Shown: positions 37,254 through 45,560 of the stretch, piece after piece | How the letters are laid out: every line of letters begins with the position of its first letter | Position numbering within the stretch: the first letter of the stretch is position 1 | DNA from: Thermoanaerobaculia bacterium | Lineage (GTDB): Bacteria > Acidobacteriota > Thermoanaerobaculia > Multivoradales > J023 | Direction: 5' to 3' | Length of the DNA: 64,000 nucleotides | Assembly: GCA_028066595.1 (NCBI GenBank) | Contig: JALCBJ010000007.1 | Coordinates: 1 to 64,000, forward strand | The notes under the pieces: model-generated | The model's database searches: none | Seen by the model: the letters and a program-made list of their open reading frames with translations, nothing else | What the model was told of the DNA's origin: nothing | Position numbers and translations under genes: made by a program

Positions 37254-39306
37254 TCAGTTCACGGTCACCGACCAGGCCGTCGTGTTCCCCGACTCGAAGC
37301 CGTCGGAGAAAATACTGCAGCTCGAGTTGTCGCCGCCGCATACGCCACAACTGTCGGTTTGGCTGAAGTCGAGTCCGGTGCTGAAGGTGCACGTGAAGGA
37401 CTCACCGAGGTCCACGTCGATCGTCCCGGTTTCGTTTCCGGGGTCGACCAAAGTCTCACCGCTCGGATCGTTGCAGACGATGTCCCAGACCGACCAGCAT
37501 GCGGGTAGCGTTTGAGTGACTTGGTAGATACCCGGGGACAGGTTGGAAAACAGTCGATGGGTCGACCAGGTCGGATCGGGATCTTCGTCCAATGTGAAAG
37601 ACCCGAAGTCCCCTCCGAAATCTACGTCGGTCGTGTCGTCGGGATCCACGTCGAGGGCGATCGTGACGTTGTGGGCAGGGACATCGGTTTCATCGACGGC
37701 GGTGACCCGGGTGGTACCCGTGGTAGCGCCGTTCATTCCATCCAGCTGGCCGCCAGGCGCACCAACGAACTCGATTTCGTACTCGATATCGAAAAAGCTG
37801 TCGATCCGAAACGTACCGTCGCCGAGGTCGGTGAGTGTCGTGTGGCCCGGACTCGGCATGGCGTGGCTCGTACCCGCGCGAATGGACAGCTGGCTGAAGT
37901 CCGGGTCGCCGAAAATCTGCCCCTTGAGGTGGAAGATGTCGGTGTCGAACGATTGTGGCGGGGGCGAACCTGCGCCCTCCGTCAGCGGGGCAACGGGCTG
38001 CCGCGGGCCTGAGTGGGTCTCCACCGCAACCGGGATCTGGATTTGCCTTTTCAAGCCAACCAGTGTTCCGGTTCCTGTGGCGTCCAGGCTGAGGGTGGAT
38101 TGAAACGTCTCGACCTCGCCTCCGAGGTTGCCGCCCGGCTGGCCGCAGGGAATCGCATCGCAAACGAAGAACCAGTACGTGGGCTCCATCTCGATCGAGG
38201 ATCCGGGGGGTAGGCCTTCGAGAATCTGATGTCGATCTTCGAGCGCGAGGTAACTGCTGCTCTCGGCCGGCAAGGTGACCGTACCGGTGCCATCGTCGGC
38301 TTCGACCGCCTCGTTCTCTCCTTGCCGAGCGGCGAGTGTCACCTCGGCTGTCGTAGTACCTCCAAGTCCTTCCAGAGCACCGCCGACGGCTCCGGTGAAC
38401 GTGATCCGGTACTCGACGTCGAAGAAGCTGTCGACCCGGTAACTACCATTGCCGAGATCCTCGAGAAGAGTGAACCCTCGTGAGGGAAGGCCTTGGTTCT
38501 GGCCGGCGGAAATCGTCAGATGCGAAAAATCAGGATCGCCCGGGGGAAGAGAGCCGGACAGCGAGATGAGTTGGTGAATGAATGCCTGGACGGCTTGGCC
38601 GGGGGTTCGGGGCGCGGAATCGGTCAGGATCGAGGTCAGTGGCACGGCTGTGATCCCGCTGAGTCCGGCGAGGGCGCCACCGGGAGCGCCAATGAACGTG
38701 ATCTCGTAGTGGATGTCGAAGAAACTATCGACATCGAACGTCCCGCCGGGGAGAGAGGTCAGGATGGTGTGGCCAAAGCTCGGAGGTAGGAGCGGATTCG
38801 CGCCGCGGCCCCCGAGGATCTGAAGCTGTGCGAAGTCGGGGTCGCCGGGCGCCAGGGCGCCTTGCAAGATGAACATTTCGGTGTCGAAGTTCTGAACCGG
38901 ATCGCCGGGCGTTCGTGGCGCCGTGTGGGTTTCGACGGACGTATCGAGCCACAGAATCCTCCGAAAACCGTTCAGGTCGCCCGTGCCGACCAACTGGAAG
39001 GCGAGCTTGGCGTCGAATACCTCCCGCTCCCCGCCGAGCCCGCCGCCGGGCTCCACGATGCAGGGCCCAGTCGAGTTCGTCCCTTGGCAATGGAATGCCT
39101 GGTGGATCGGCGTGAGCTCGATGGTCGTGCCCGGTGGCAAGCCGTCGATGATCTTGTAGACCTCTTGTGGGTTCGTGAAGCCCACGTTGCTCTGGCGGAT
39201 ATTCGATGGTTCCGAATCCGTCGTCCTCGACTTCACACGGATCCGTCAGGTCAATGGCCGCGGCGTTGCCGGCAAGCAGTAGACCGCATAGGCTCAGGAT
39301 GAGCAT
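37254..39306 (-). pseudogene. secreted modular surface protein with DGFE-type C terminus, broken by a frameshift near 39185-39198
   Basis: Two frames make up one gene. Frame A opens at 39306 with a signal peptide (MLILSLCGLLLAGNAAA) and reads to GFGTIEYPPE; frame B takes over with SNVGFTNPQEVYKIIDGLPPG and stays open to 37254. The join is confirmed inside the protein: a later module reads GTVTLPAESSSYLALEDRHQ, exactly bridging the two. Three modules of about 90 residues follow, each with GDPDFxxLxI and VDSFFDIxYExxFxGAPGG, then a CGVCGGDNSSC motif and the tail FSDGFESGNTTAWS. The break may be real or an assembly indel of +1 or -2. Function unknown; export and surface display are inferred from the signal peptide and the tail. 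Confidence 0.75.
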
Positions 39307-39371
39307 CAGCCCGGTCAGGAAGACCCGAACAGAAAACTCGGTCTGGCGCAGTTACACAGGTCGGCGGTGAA

Positions 39372-42300
39372 TCAAGGATGCGACGGCAGGCGCCGGCTCG
39401 GCGTCCACGGTGCTCCAGCCTCCTCGAAGTCCGATTCGAGACCTGGCAGTGTGGTGCCGAGCAGCTGTTCGACGTCCTCGAGGAACGCGGCGAACTCCGA
39501 AGCGGCGATCTCCAGGTTGCGGCGGTGGGTCGCAGTGGGTGCCTGGCGCGTGTCCCAATGGCCGCCGGCCACCTGGCCGACGCGGCCGAGGATCGATGGT
39601 GTGGTCGGCTCGTTCCAGCGCCAGCGAAGCCGGTCACCCGTCAAACGCGTGCGCAACGACACCAGATCCGCTTCGAGAGCGCCTACCCGTTCGAACAGAC
39701 TGTCCGGAGCCGTGGGTGTTTCTGCCAACGCCGCACGTAGGTGTCGCAGGCGTTCGGACGTCCGCCGTAGCTCGGCGCTCGCTCCTTGGACCCGGCGCAG
39801 GAGCTCGGCCGTTTCCTGCTGGAATGCCGCGACCGCTTCGAAGTCCGGCGTCGGTAGGGAAGTCCCCGGCACTGCCTTGACCTCGAACTCCTGCGGATCG
39901 TCCAGAGGCTCGATCTGGCCGCCGACGACCACTGCGAGCTCGGCTCGGTAGCGACCAGGCGCCACCAGCGGACCGCGGGGATCGCTGGCCCAGGGCGGCC
40001 GGAAGCCGGGGGAGGTCAGGTCCACCGGATTGGGTGGCGGGCGTCGCAGGTCCCAAGCCACTCGATGGATCCCAGCCTTCGCCGGTCCTTCGAGGCGGCG
40101 CACCGCGACACCGTCGGCGTCGCGGATGGTGACGAGCACTTTGGCCGCGATCTCGAGCTCTTCGTCGGCGAGACGCTCCCAGCCCGGGAAGGGCACGTCT
40201 TCGCCATCGTCGCGAAGCTCCTGCTCACCTTCGCGCCGCGCTTCCCGTGCCGTTTGCCGCGACGTTTTCAGGTAGTAGGTGACAACCGCTCCGAACGGCG
40301 GGTTGTCTGCCGTGAAGGCATCGCTTCCCAAGGAGGGCTGGCCCGCCGCCTGCATGGGCTCCGACGGCACGTACCACCAAGCGTCGCGCACGGGAAAGAG
40401 GTGGGCATCGGCGTCGAGGGCGCCGGAGGCCATATCCCGTAGCGGCGCGTAGTCATCGAGCACGTAGAAACCGCGGCCGAACGTGGCGCCTACCAGGTCG
40501 TCGTCGCGCCGTTGCAGGGCCAGATCGCGGAAGGCGATGGTGGGCACACCACCGGCTAGCTTCACCCAGCTGCGGCCACGGTCGGCGGTGAAGAAGACAC
40601 CGAACTCAGTGCCAGCGAAGAGGAGGTCCGCCACGACGTGGTCCTGGACCATGGACCATACGACGTGACCGGTGGGCAGGCCCGTGGTGTCGGCCTTGCC
40701 CGCGATCGGGCGCCAGGTCCGCCCGCGGTCGCGGCTCTCGAAAACGAGGGGGCGGAAGTCTCCGGTCTTGTGCGCGTCGTAAGCGGCGAAGACCGTGTTG
40801 GGGTCGTGCAGCGAAGCCACGACGTCGTTGACGAACGCTGTATCGGGTACACCCTGCGGAGTGCCGGCACGGCGCCAGGTCGCGCCGCCGTCCTCGCTTA
40901 CCTGGATCAGGCCGTCGTCGGTGCCGGCGTAGAGCAGCCCTTCCACGAGCGGCGACTCCGAGATCGCCGTCAGGGTGGCGTACCAGGACATGGCACCGTT
41001 GTCGTACAGCGAGTCGACGCTCCACACCCGGTCCAGCATTTCGAGCTCGTAGCGGTTGCGGCCGCGGGTCAGGTCCTCGCTGACTGGGCGCCAGGAATTG
41101 CCCCGATCGTCGCTCCGCCACAAACGTTGGGAGCCGAAGTAGAGCCGCCCGGCTGCGTGGGGGCTGGTGATCAGAGGCGCGTCCCAATTCCAACGCTCCG
41201 GCGGATCTCCCGGTGCCGGCTGAGGCTGGATGTCGAGGGCCTCCTCGCTCAGCCGGTCGTAGCGGTAGAGGCGTCCCACCTGCCACTGGAGATACATCAC
41301 GTGGGGGAGCTCCGGATCGAAGGCACATGCGTAGCCATCGGCCCCCAAGGGAACGTACCAATCTCGGTTGCGCACGCCTTCGACATTGGTGGTGCGCGAC
41401 GGGCCGAAGAGCGTGCCCAGGTCCTGGGCACCGCCGAGGATGTTGTAGAACGGCTCAGCGTTGTCCACGGCCAACTTGTAGAACTGGGAGATCGGCAGGT
41501 TGGGGAACTGGCGCCACGTGGCGCCGTGATCGAAGGTCTCGTAGAGGCTGGCGTCGCTGCCGGCCAGCAGGTGGTCTGGATCCTCGGGATCGATCACCAG
41601 GGCGTGGTTGTCGCTGTGCTTCTGCCGACCGTCGCCCAGGATTTCGAAGGTGGCGCCGCCGTCTCGGGTCACGTGCAGGAAGACATCCATCTGGTAGACC
41701 CGATCGACGTCGTGAGGCGAGGCGACGATCTCTTGGTAGTAGTGCGGGCCGGTGCCGTTCGAGATATAGGAGTTCCGCTTCTGCCAGCTGCCTCCGGCAT
41801 CGGTGGAGCGGTAGAAGCCGCGTTCCTCTTCGGACGCCTCGATGGTGGCGTAGAGCACGTCGGGATCGGCCGGCGACAGCGCGAGGCCGATCTTGCCCAT
41901 ATCGCCCGATGGCAGGCCAACGCTCAGCCGCTGCCACGTGCGGCCGCCGTCCTCCGATTTGTGGACGCCGGACCCCGGCCCGCCTGCCAGATGCGACCAG
42001 ACGTGCCGGCGTCGCTGGTAGGTGGCGGCATAGAGCACGTCCGGGTTCCGGGGATCCATCTCCAGATCGGTGACGCCGGTGTCGTCGTCGATCTCGAGAA
42101 GCCGTTCCCAGGAGGCGCCGCCGTCCGTGGTCTTGAACAGCCCGCGCTCGCCTCCGGACGCCCAAAGCGGCCCTTCCGCCGCGACATAGACCACATCGCC
42201 GTCCCGAGGATCCACCACGATGTCGCCGATGTGCTCGGACTGCTCGAGACCCATGTGTTGCCAGGTTTGGCCGCCATCGGCACTCTTGTAGACGCCGTCG

Positions 42301-42686
42301 CCCCAGCCCACGTGACGGCCGCTCACGTTCTCGCCGGTACCCACCCAGACGACGTCCGGCCGGGTCGGATCGAGGGTCACGCAGCCTACCGAGTACGACG
42401 GCTGGTCGTCGAAGAGCGGTGTCCAGGTGACGCCTGCATTCTCCGTCTTCCAGACCCCGCCGGAGCCGACCGCCAGGTACCAGGTGGAGCGACGCCGCGA
42501 ATCGATGGCGATGTCGGCGATGCGGCCACCCATCAGGGCGGGGCCGACGGAACGCAGTGCCAGGCCGCGCAAAGTCTCCTCGTTCAACTTCGATGCGCCA
42601 TCCGCAGGCTCTCGAGCACTGACATCGGCGGGTAGGAGGGGCAGCAGGACGAGACAGGTCAGAGCGATGACCAGGGCACGGGGCAC
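39372..42686 (-). CDS. exported VPS10/sortilin-type BNR-repeat protein
   Basis: 1104 residues with a signal peptide (1-24, ending LPADVSA). The first 770 residues form beta-propellers of BNR/sortilin-like blades, many with the Asp-box S/T-x-D-x-G-x-T/S-W (KSADGGQTWQ, KTTDGGASWE, RSTDAGGSWQ, VSEDGGATWR, FTADRGRSWV). A C-terminal alpha/beta region (about 860-1090) carries a helical stretch (EAVAAFQQETAELLRRVQGASAELRR). Such proteins are often labelled glycosyl hydrolases, but no catalytic pair is evident and a binding or scaffold role is as likely. No partner is fused or overlapping. Confidence 0.88.
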   Translation of the reverse strand: MPRALVIALTCLVLLPLLPADVSAREPADGASKLNEETLRGLALRSVGPALMGGRIADIAIDSRRRSTWYLAVGSGGVWKTENAGVTWTPLFDDQPSYSVGCVTLDPTRPDVVWVGTGENVSGRHVGWGDGVYKSADGGQTWQHMGLEQSEHIGDIVVDPRDGDVVYVAAEGPLWASGGERGLFKTTDGGASWERLLEIDDDTGVTDLEMDPRNPDVLYAATYQRRRHVWSHLAGGPGSGVHKSEDGGRTWQRLSVGLPSGDMGKIGLALSPADPDVLYATIEASEEERGFYRSTDAGGSWQKRNSYISNGTGPHYYQEIVASPHDVDRVYQMDVFLHVTRDGGATFEILGDGRQKHSDNHALVIDPEDPDHLLAGSDASLYETFDHGATWRQFPNLPISQFYKLAVDNAEPFYNILGGAQDLGTLFGPSRTTNVEGVRNRDWYVPLGADGYACAFDPELPHVMYLQWQVGRLYRYDRLSEEALDIQPQPAPGDPPERWNWDAPLITSPHAAGRLYFGSQRLWRSDDRGNSWRPVSEDLTRGRNRYELEMLDRVWSVDSLYDNGAMSWYATLTAISESPLVEGLLYAGTDDGLIQVSEDGGATWRRAGTPQGVPDTAFVNDVVASLHDPNTVFAAYDAHKTGDFRPLVFESRDRGRTWRPIAGKADTTGLPTGHVVWSMVQDHVVADLLFAGTEFGVFFTADRGRSWVKLAGGVPTIAFRDLALQRRDDDLVGATFGRGFYVLDDYAPLRDMASGALDADAHLFPVRDAWWYVPSEPMQAAGQPSLGSDAFTADNPPFGAVVTYYLKTSRQTAREARREGEQELRDDGEDVPFPGWERLADEELEIAAKVLVTIRDADGVAVRRLEGPAKAGIHRVAWDLRRPPPNPVDLTSPGFRPPWASDPRGPLVAPGRYRAELAVVVGGQIEPLDDPQEFEVKAVPGTSLPTPDFEAVAAFQQETAELLRRVQGASAELRRTSERLRHLRAALAETPTAPDSLFERVGALEADLVSLRTRLTGDRLRWRWNEPTTPSILGRVGQVAGGHWDTRQAPTATHRRNLEIAASEFAAFLEDVEQLLGTTLPGLESDFEEAGAPWTPSRRLPSHP

Positions 42687-42771
42687 GGCGTTCTCCTTTG
42701 CTCGGTTTCGGTGCCGCAGAGCCTATAGGATCTTTGGTGGCCTCGCGTGGCCGGCGCTCCGAGCGAAGTGC

Positions 42772-43728
42772 CTACTCTTTGGGTAGGACTTCCCGCCACT
42801 GGCGACCGTCCCAGGCCCAGAGGTCGCCGAGCGCTCCTCGCTGTCGGTCTCTGCCTCCATGTAGCAGGACTCGTCCGGTGCTCGGGTCGAATGTCATGGC
42901 CGCCATGCCCCTCGGCTCCGGACCTGAATCCGAGACTCGTTTCCAACCGGTGCCGTCCCACTCCCACGTGTCGCCATAGACGATCTCCGGATCCCTCTGT
43001 TTGCCACCGAACAAGACGATCCGCTGCCTCGCTGAGTCGGTCACCATCATGTGGTTGTTGCGCGCCGGAGGCCCCGTCACTTCGAGCCTGGACCAACGCG
43101 TACCGTCCCATTCCCAGGTGTCGCCGAACGACTTTCCGTCGGCGAAACCGCCGAACATCAGCACGGTCTCGCGCACCGGATCGTAGGCCATCTGCGCTCG
43201 CGAGCGGATCTCTGGCCATTTACTGTCCGGGGCGGAGGAGCGCCAGCTCGCTTCGTGCCACTCCCAAACGTTCGAGTCGCTGCCCGATCCGGAGAACAGG
43301 ACCACCGCCTCCCGCTTCGGGTCGTAGGCGACCGCAGGAGAATGTCGGGCGCCGGGACCTTCCCGGGCGAGCACGGTCCACTTGGTCCCGTCCCAGGCCC
43401 ACGTCGTGTTGTCGGCCAGTGCTCGGCCCTCGACTCCTCCGAACAACAGCGTACGGGTCGAGGATGGGTCGAACAGCATCGCGAAGCTGCTGCGGCCGCC
43501 GATCGACGGATGGTCGTGGTGGGTCCAGGACTCGCCGTCCCATTCCCACGTCCCGGAGAAGAAAGCGACTTCGTCGCCGTTGCCACCTTGGAGCACGATC
43601 CGTTCTCTCGCGACGTCGAACACCATGCGGTGATGATGCCGTGGCTCGGGATCTCGTGCCGAAGCTGCGAGAACGAAGCCGAGCGTACAGATCAGGGGCC
43701 AAACGACTCGAAGGGTGAACCGGTTCAT
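42772..43728 (-). CDS. exported Kelch-repeat protein
   Basis: 318 residues: a signal peptide (MNRFTLRVVWPLICTLGFVLA) and about six Kelch-like units, each ending in a Trp-rich strand (TWEWDGESW, TWAWDGTKW, VWEWHEASW, TWEWDGTRW, TWEWDGTGW, LWAWDGRQW), enough for one six-bladed propeller filling the whole mature protein. A binding function is likely. Its ATG overlaps the AraC regulator stop (ATGA), so the two are translationally coupled, which is unusual for a sensor-free regulator and an exported propeller. Confidence 0.85.
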   Translation of the reverse strand: MNRFTLRVVWPLICTLGFVLAASARDPEPRHHHRMVFDVARERIVLQGGNGDEVAFFSGTWEWDGESWTHHDHPSIGGRSSFAMLFDPSSTRTLLFGGVEGRALADNTTWAWDGTKWTVLAREGPGARHSPAVAYDPKREAVVLFSGSGSDSNVWEWHEASWRSSAPDSKWPEIRSRAQMAYDPVRETVLMFGGFADGKSFGDTWEWDGTRWSRLEVTGPPARNNHMMVTDSARQRIVLFGGKQRDPEIVYGDTWEWDGTGWKRVSDSGPEPRGMAAMTFDPSTGRVLLHGGRDRQRGALGDLWAWDGRQWREVLPKE

Positions 43729-44630
43729 GACGGAAGATGCCTCAGATTCACACGCCGGTGAGCGCCGCTGTTGGATCCACGACGGGGTCGGAAGGCACGG
43801 TCGACTCGGCCTGGCGTCGTTCCGAACTCCCGTCGGAAGGCCTCGGTGAAATGACTCTGGTGGGAGAAGCCGAGATCGAGTGCCAGGTCGGCCAGGTGTG
43901 TCTCGGTCTTTTCGAGCCGGAAGAGTCCTTCGCGCAGTCGCAGACTCCGCCGGTAGCCGTGGATGGTCTGACCCGTGTAGCGTTTGAAGGTGCGGCAGAG
44001 GTGAAAGACCGATGCATCGACTTCAGCGGCCACCTCCGCCAGTGAGAGAGAGTCCTCATGGCGACCGGAAAGGAGCTCCTGGACCGCTTCGACCTGAGCT
44101 CGAGACCGATCGGAACGTCGGGCTGGGATCCTCGGCGCTGCGTAGGCCGTCGTCACCACCTCCTCGAGGATCTCCAACGCCGTTTCGAGGACGCTGTCCT
44201 CGTCCGGTTCGGGATCCCTGGCGCAACGTGCCACCAAGAGGCGCTGTTTGAGGAAGGTGCGGGCATGTACAGGGCCCACCCGATGGCTCAACGGTTGCTC
44301 CGGCTCGGCGGCGGGGTCGAATCGGGCCAAGGCCGCCAACAGATATTCGGCGCCGAAGAGAAACACGTTCGACACGTCACCTGCCGGATGCAGGCTGCGG
44401 CGTTGGTAGACATCACCGTCGTTGTAGAGCACGGCGACGTTTGGATCGGCCAACGTCGCGGCGAGGCCGCGATGGCGGATCTCTACCGGTACCTCGGGAA
44501 AGGCGACGTTGTGGCCATCGACGATCTGATTCTCGCGCTGCCAGCGCCGATGCCCGGTAGGGCAGCGAAAACGGCAGATGGACAATCCCTGGTGCTGAAA
44601 GAGGATCCGCTGTACGTCCGTGTTGGCCAT
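43725..44630 (-). CDS. AraC family transcriptional regulator
   Basis: 301 residues from the ATG at 44630 (the frame opens at a TTG at 44702). An N-terminal cupin-like sensing region (FRCPTGHRRWQRENQ, VLYNDGDVYQRR) precedes a C-terminal double helix-turn-helix: LSLAEVAAEVDASVFHLCRTFKRYTGQTIHGY and HLADLALDLGFSHQSHFTEAFRREFGTTPGR. The second helix-turn-helix is a very good match to the family. It overlaps the Kelch gene start by four bases. The adjacent divergent gene that it might control survives only as a truncated start at 44775. Confidence 0.9.
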   Translation of the reverse strand: MANTDVQRILFQHQGLSICRFRCPTGHRRWQRENQIVDGHNVAFPEVPVEIRHRGLAATLADPNVAVLYNDGDVYQRRSLHPAGDVSNVFLFGAEYLLAALARFDPAAEPEQPLSHRVGPVHARTFLKQRLLVARCARDPEPDEDSVLETALEILEEVVTTAYAAPRIPARRSDRSRAQVEAVQELLSGRHEDSLSLAEVAAEVDASVFHLCRTFKRYTGQTIHGYRRSLRLREGLFRLEKTETHLADLALDLGFSHQSHFTEAFRREFGTTPGRVDRAFRPRRGSNSGAHRRVNLRHLPS

Positions 44631-44774
44631 CCCGCATCGGGTACGGAACGGCACGGGTCGGGTTTCCGGCCAGAATGACGGGTCGAGGTCTCGACTGCGC
44701 AAGATCTCGATAGACCCAGGGAGAAGCGACTCCTAGTGTCGGAGACCAACGATCTTCGACCCGAGGAGAAAGGC

Positions 44775-44826
44775 ATGAATCCAGGAATCCGTCTCGCGAC
44801 GCTGCTGACGACAGTCGGCATGGCCG
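44775..44826 (+). pseudogene. truncated 5-prime end of an exported-protein gene
   Basis: GAGGAGA stands six bases before an ATG that begins MNPGIRLATLLTTVGMAVAP, a normal signal-peptide start. After about 17 codons the sequence becomes the reverse strand of a kinase gene, and the frame turns into Pro/Arg-rich nonsense. It seems to be the stump of a gene divergent from the AraC regulator, cut by a deletion whose other end is in the kinase. Confidence 0.6.
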
Positions 44827-45135
44827 TCGCCCCATCGGCTCATCCTGTTCCGCCAAGAAGACCTGGCCCATACCGCCCTCCCCAAGGAGCTCGATCAGCC
44901 GATACGGCCCGATGGACTCCGGACGTGGCGCAGAGTCCGCGATCGACGGGCGGGCGAGGAAGTCGTCATCTTTCGCTGCAGCCTGCTCGAGGCGATCGCG
45001 TACATTGTCGGCCAGGTCGGGGTCGGCGGCCGCGAGGATCCTCTCCCGATCCGCCGGATCGGCATCGAGCACTTGCAGGAGCAGCTCGAATCGTCGTTTG
45101 TCGAGGGCTTCCGCGTCGTCTCGCGAGGTGCTCAT
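44826..45135 (-). pseudogene. truncated PknB-type Ser/Thr kinase, N-terminal 100 residues only
   Basis: Reads MSTSRDDAEALDKRRFELLL, an acidic helical region typical of sigma-coupled kinases, then the start of the kinase domain: SIGPYRLIELLGEGGMGQVF (glycine loop) and LAEQDEP. At about 44826 homology stops; the catalytic lysine, HRD and DFG are all missing, so it cannot be a kinase. Its ATG overlaps the stop of the sigma-factor remnant (ATGA), the coupling expected of an intact sigma-kinase pair. Confidence 0.8.
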
Positions 45136-45284
45136 GCGGTCGCCTCACCAAGCGCTAGACGGCCAAACCAACGCAGCCGGCGAGGTGCATCGCACGTTCG
45201 CGGAATGCACTCTTGTTCGGCTGGCAGCTCGCCGGAGTGCCGGCGGGAGAACAGGTGGGGCACATGTCCAGGCGGCGTCGGCAT
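45132..45284 (-). pseudogene. internally deleted ECF sigma factor remnant
   Basis: 50 codons. The first 25 (PGHVPHLFSRRHSGELPAEQ) parallel the start of the ECF sigma factor at 47.0-47.6 kb (SPGHVTRLFSRWRSGEERAEE). The last 14 (LRWFGRLALGEATA) parallel its region 4 (LRFFGGLTLDEAAE) and then stop. Everything between, about 120 residues with regions 2 and most of 4, is gone while the frame is kept. Confidence 0.75.
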
Positions 45285-45506
45285 GTAGGGGCAGCTCCGA
45301 AGTGTCCTTGCGAGAGGCCACTGTACCGAAGTCACGGTCCGGAGACGATCTCGTCAATACGAGCCTGTGCGGCAACTTCTCGGCTGCATCGGCCTTGTCG
45401 GGTGGTTTGACCTGCTATTCGCAGGTTGATCGAACCGCCTTCCTCTAAACATCCCACAGGAACGTTCGTATAGTCCTCTTGTCATCCCAAAGGAGAGATC
45501 TCGAAT

Positions 45507-45554
45507 ATGACGGAAACACGATCGCCCAATCTTCAACCCATGACGCCGAGCTGA
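45507..45554 (+). other. 15-codon leader-like frame before the ADOP permease
   Basis: AAGGAGAG lies eight bases before an ATG that reads MTETRSPNLQPMTPS and stops at 45554, six bases before the permease ATG. The ribosome site is stronger than that of the permease itself, so the short frame may be translated and couple to it; it could also be the stump of a lost gene. Confidence 0.45.
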
Positions 45555-45560
45555 TCCGCC

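Noticed and set aside
40638-42635. 665-codon open frame on the plus strand
   Set aside because: Antisense to the VPS10-type gene, whose blades with Asp-boxes are convincing. No domain in the plus frame.
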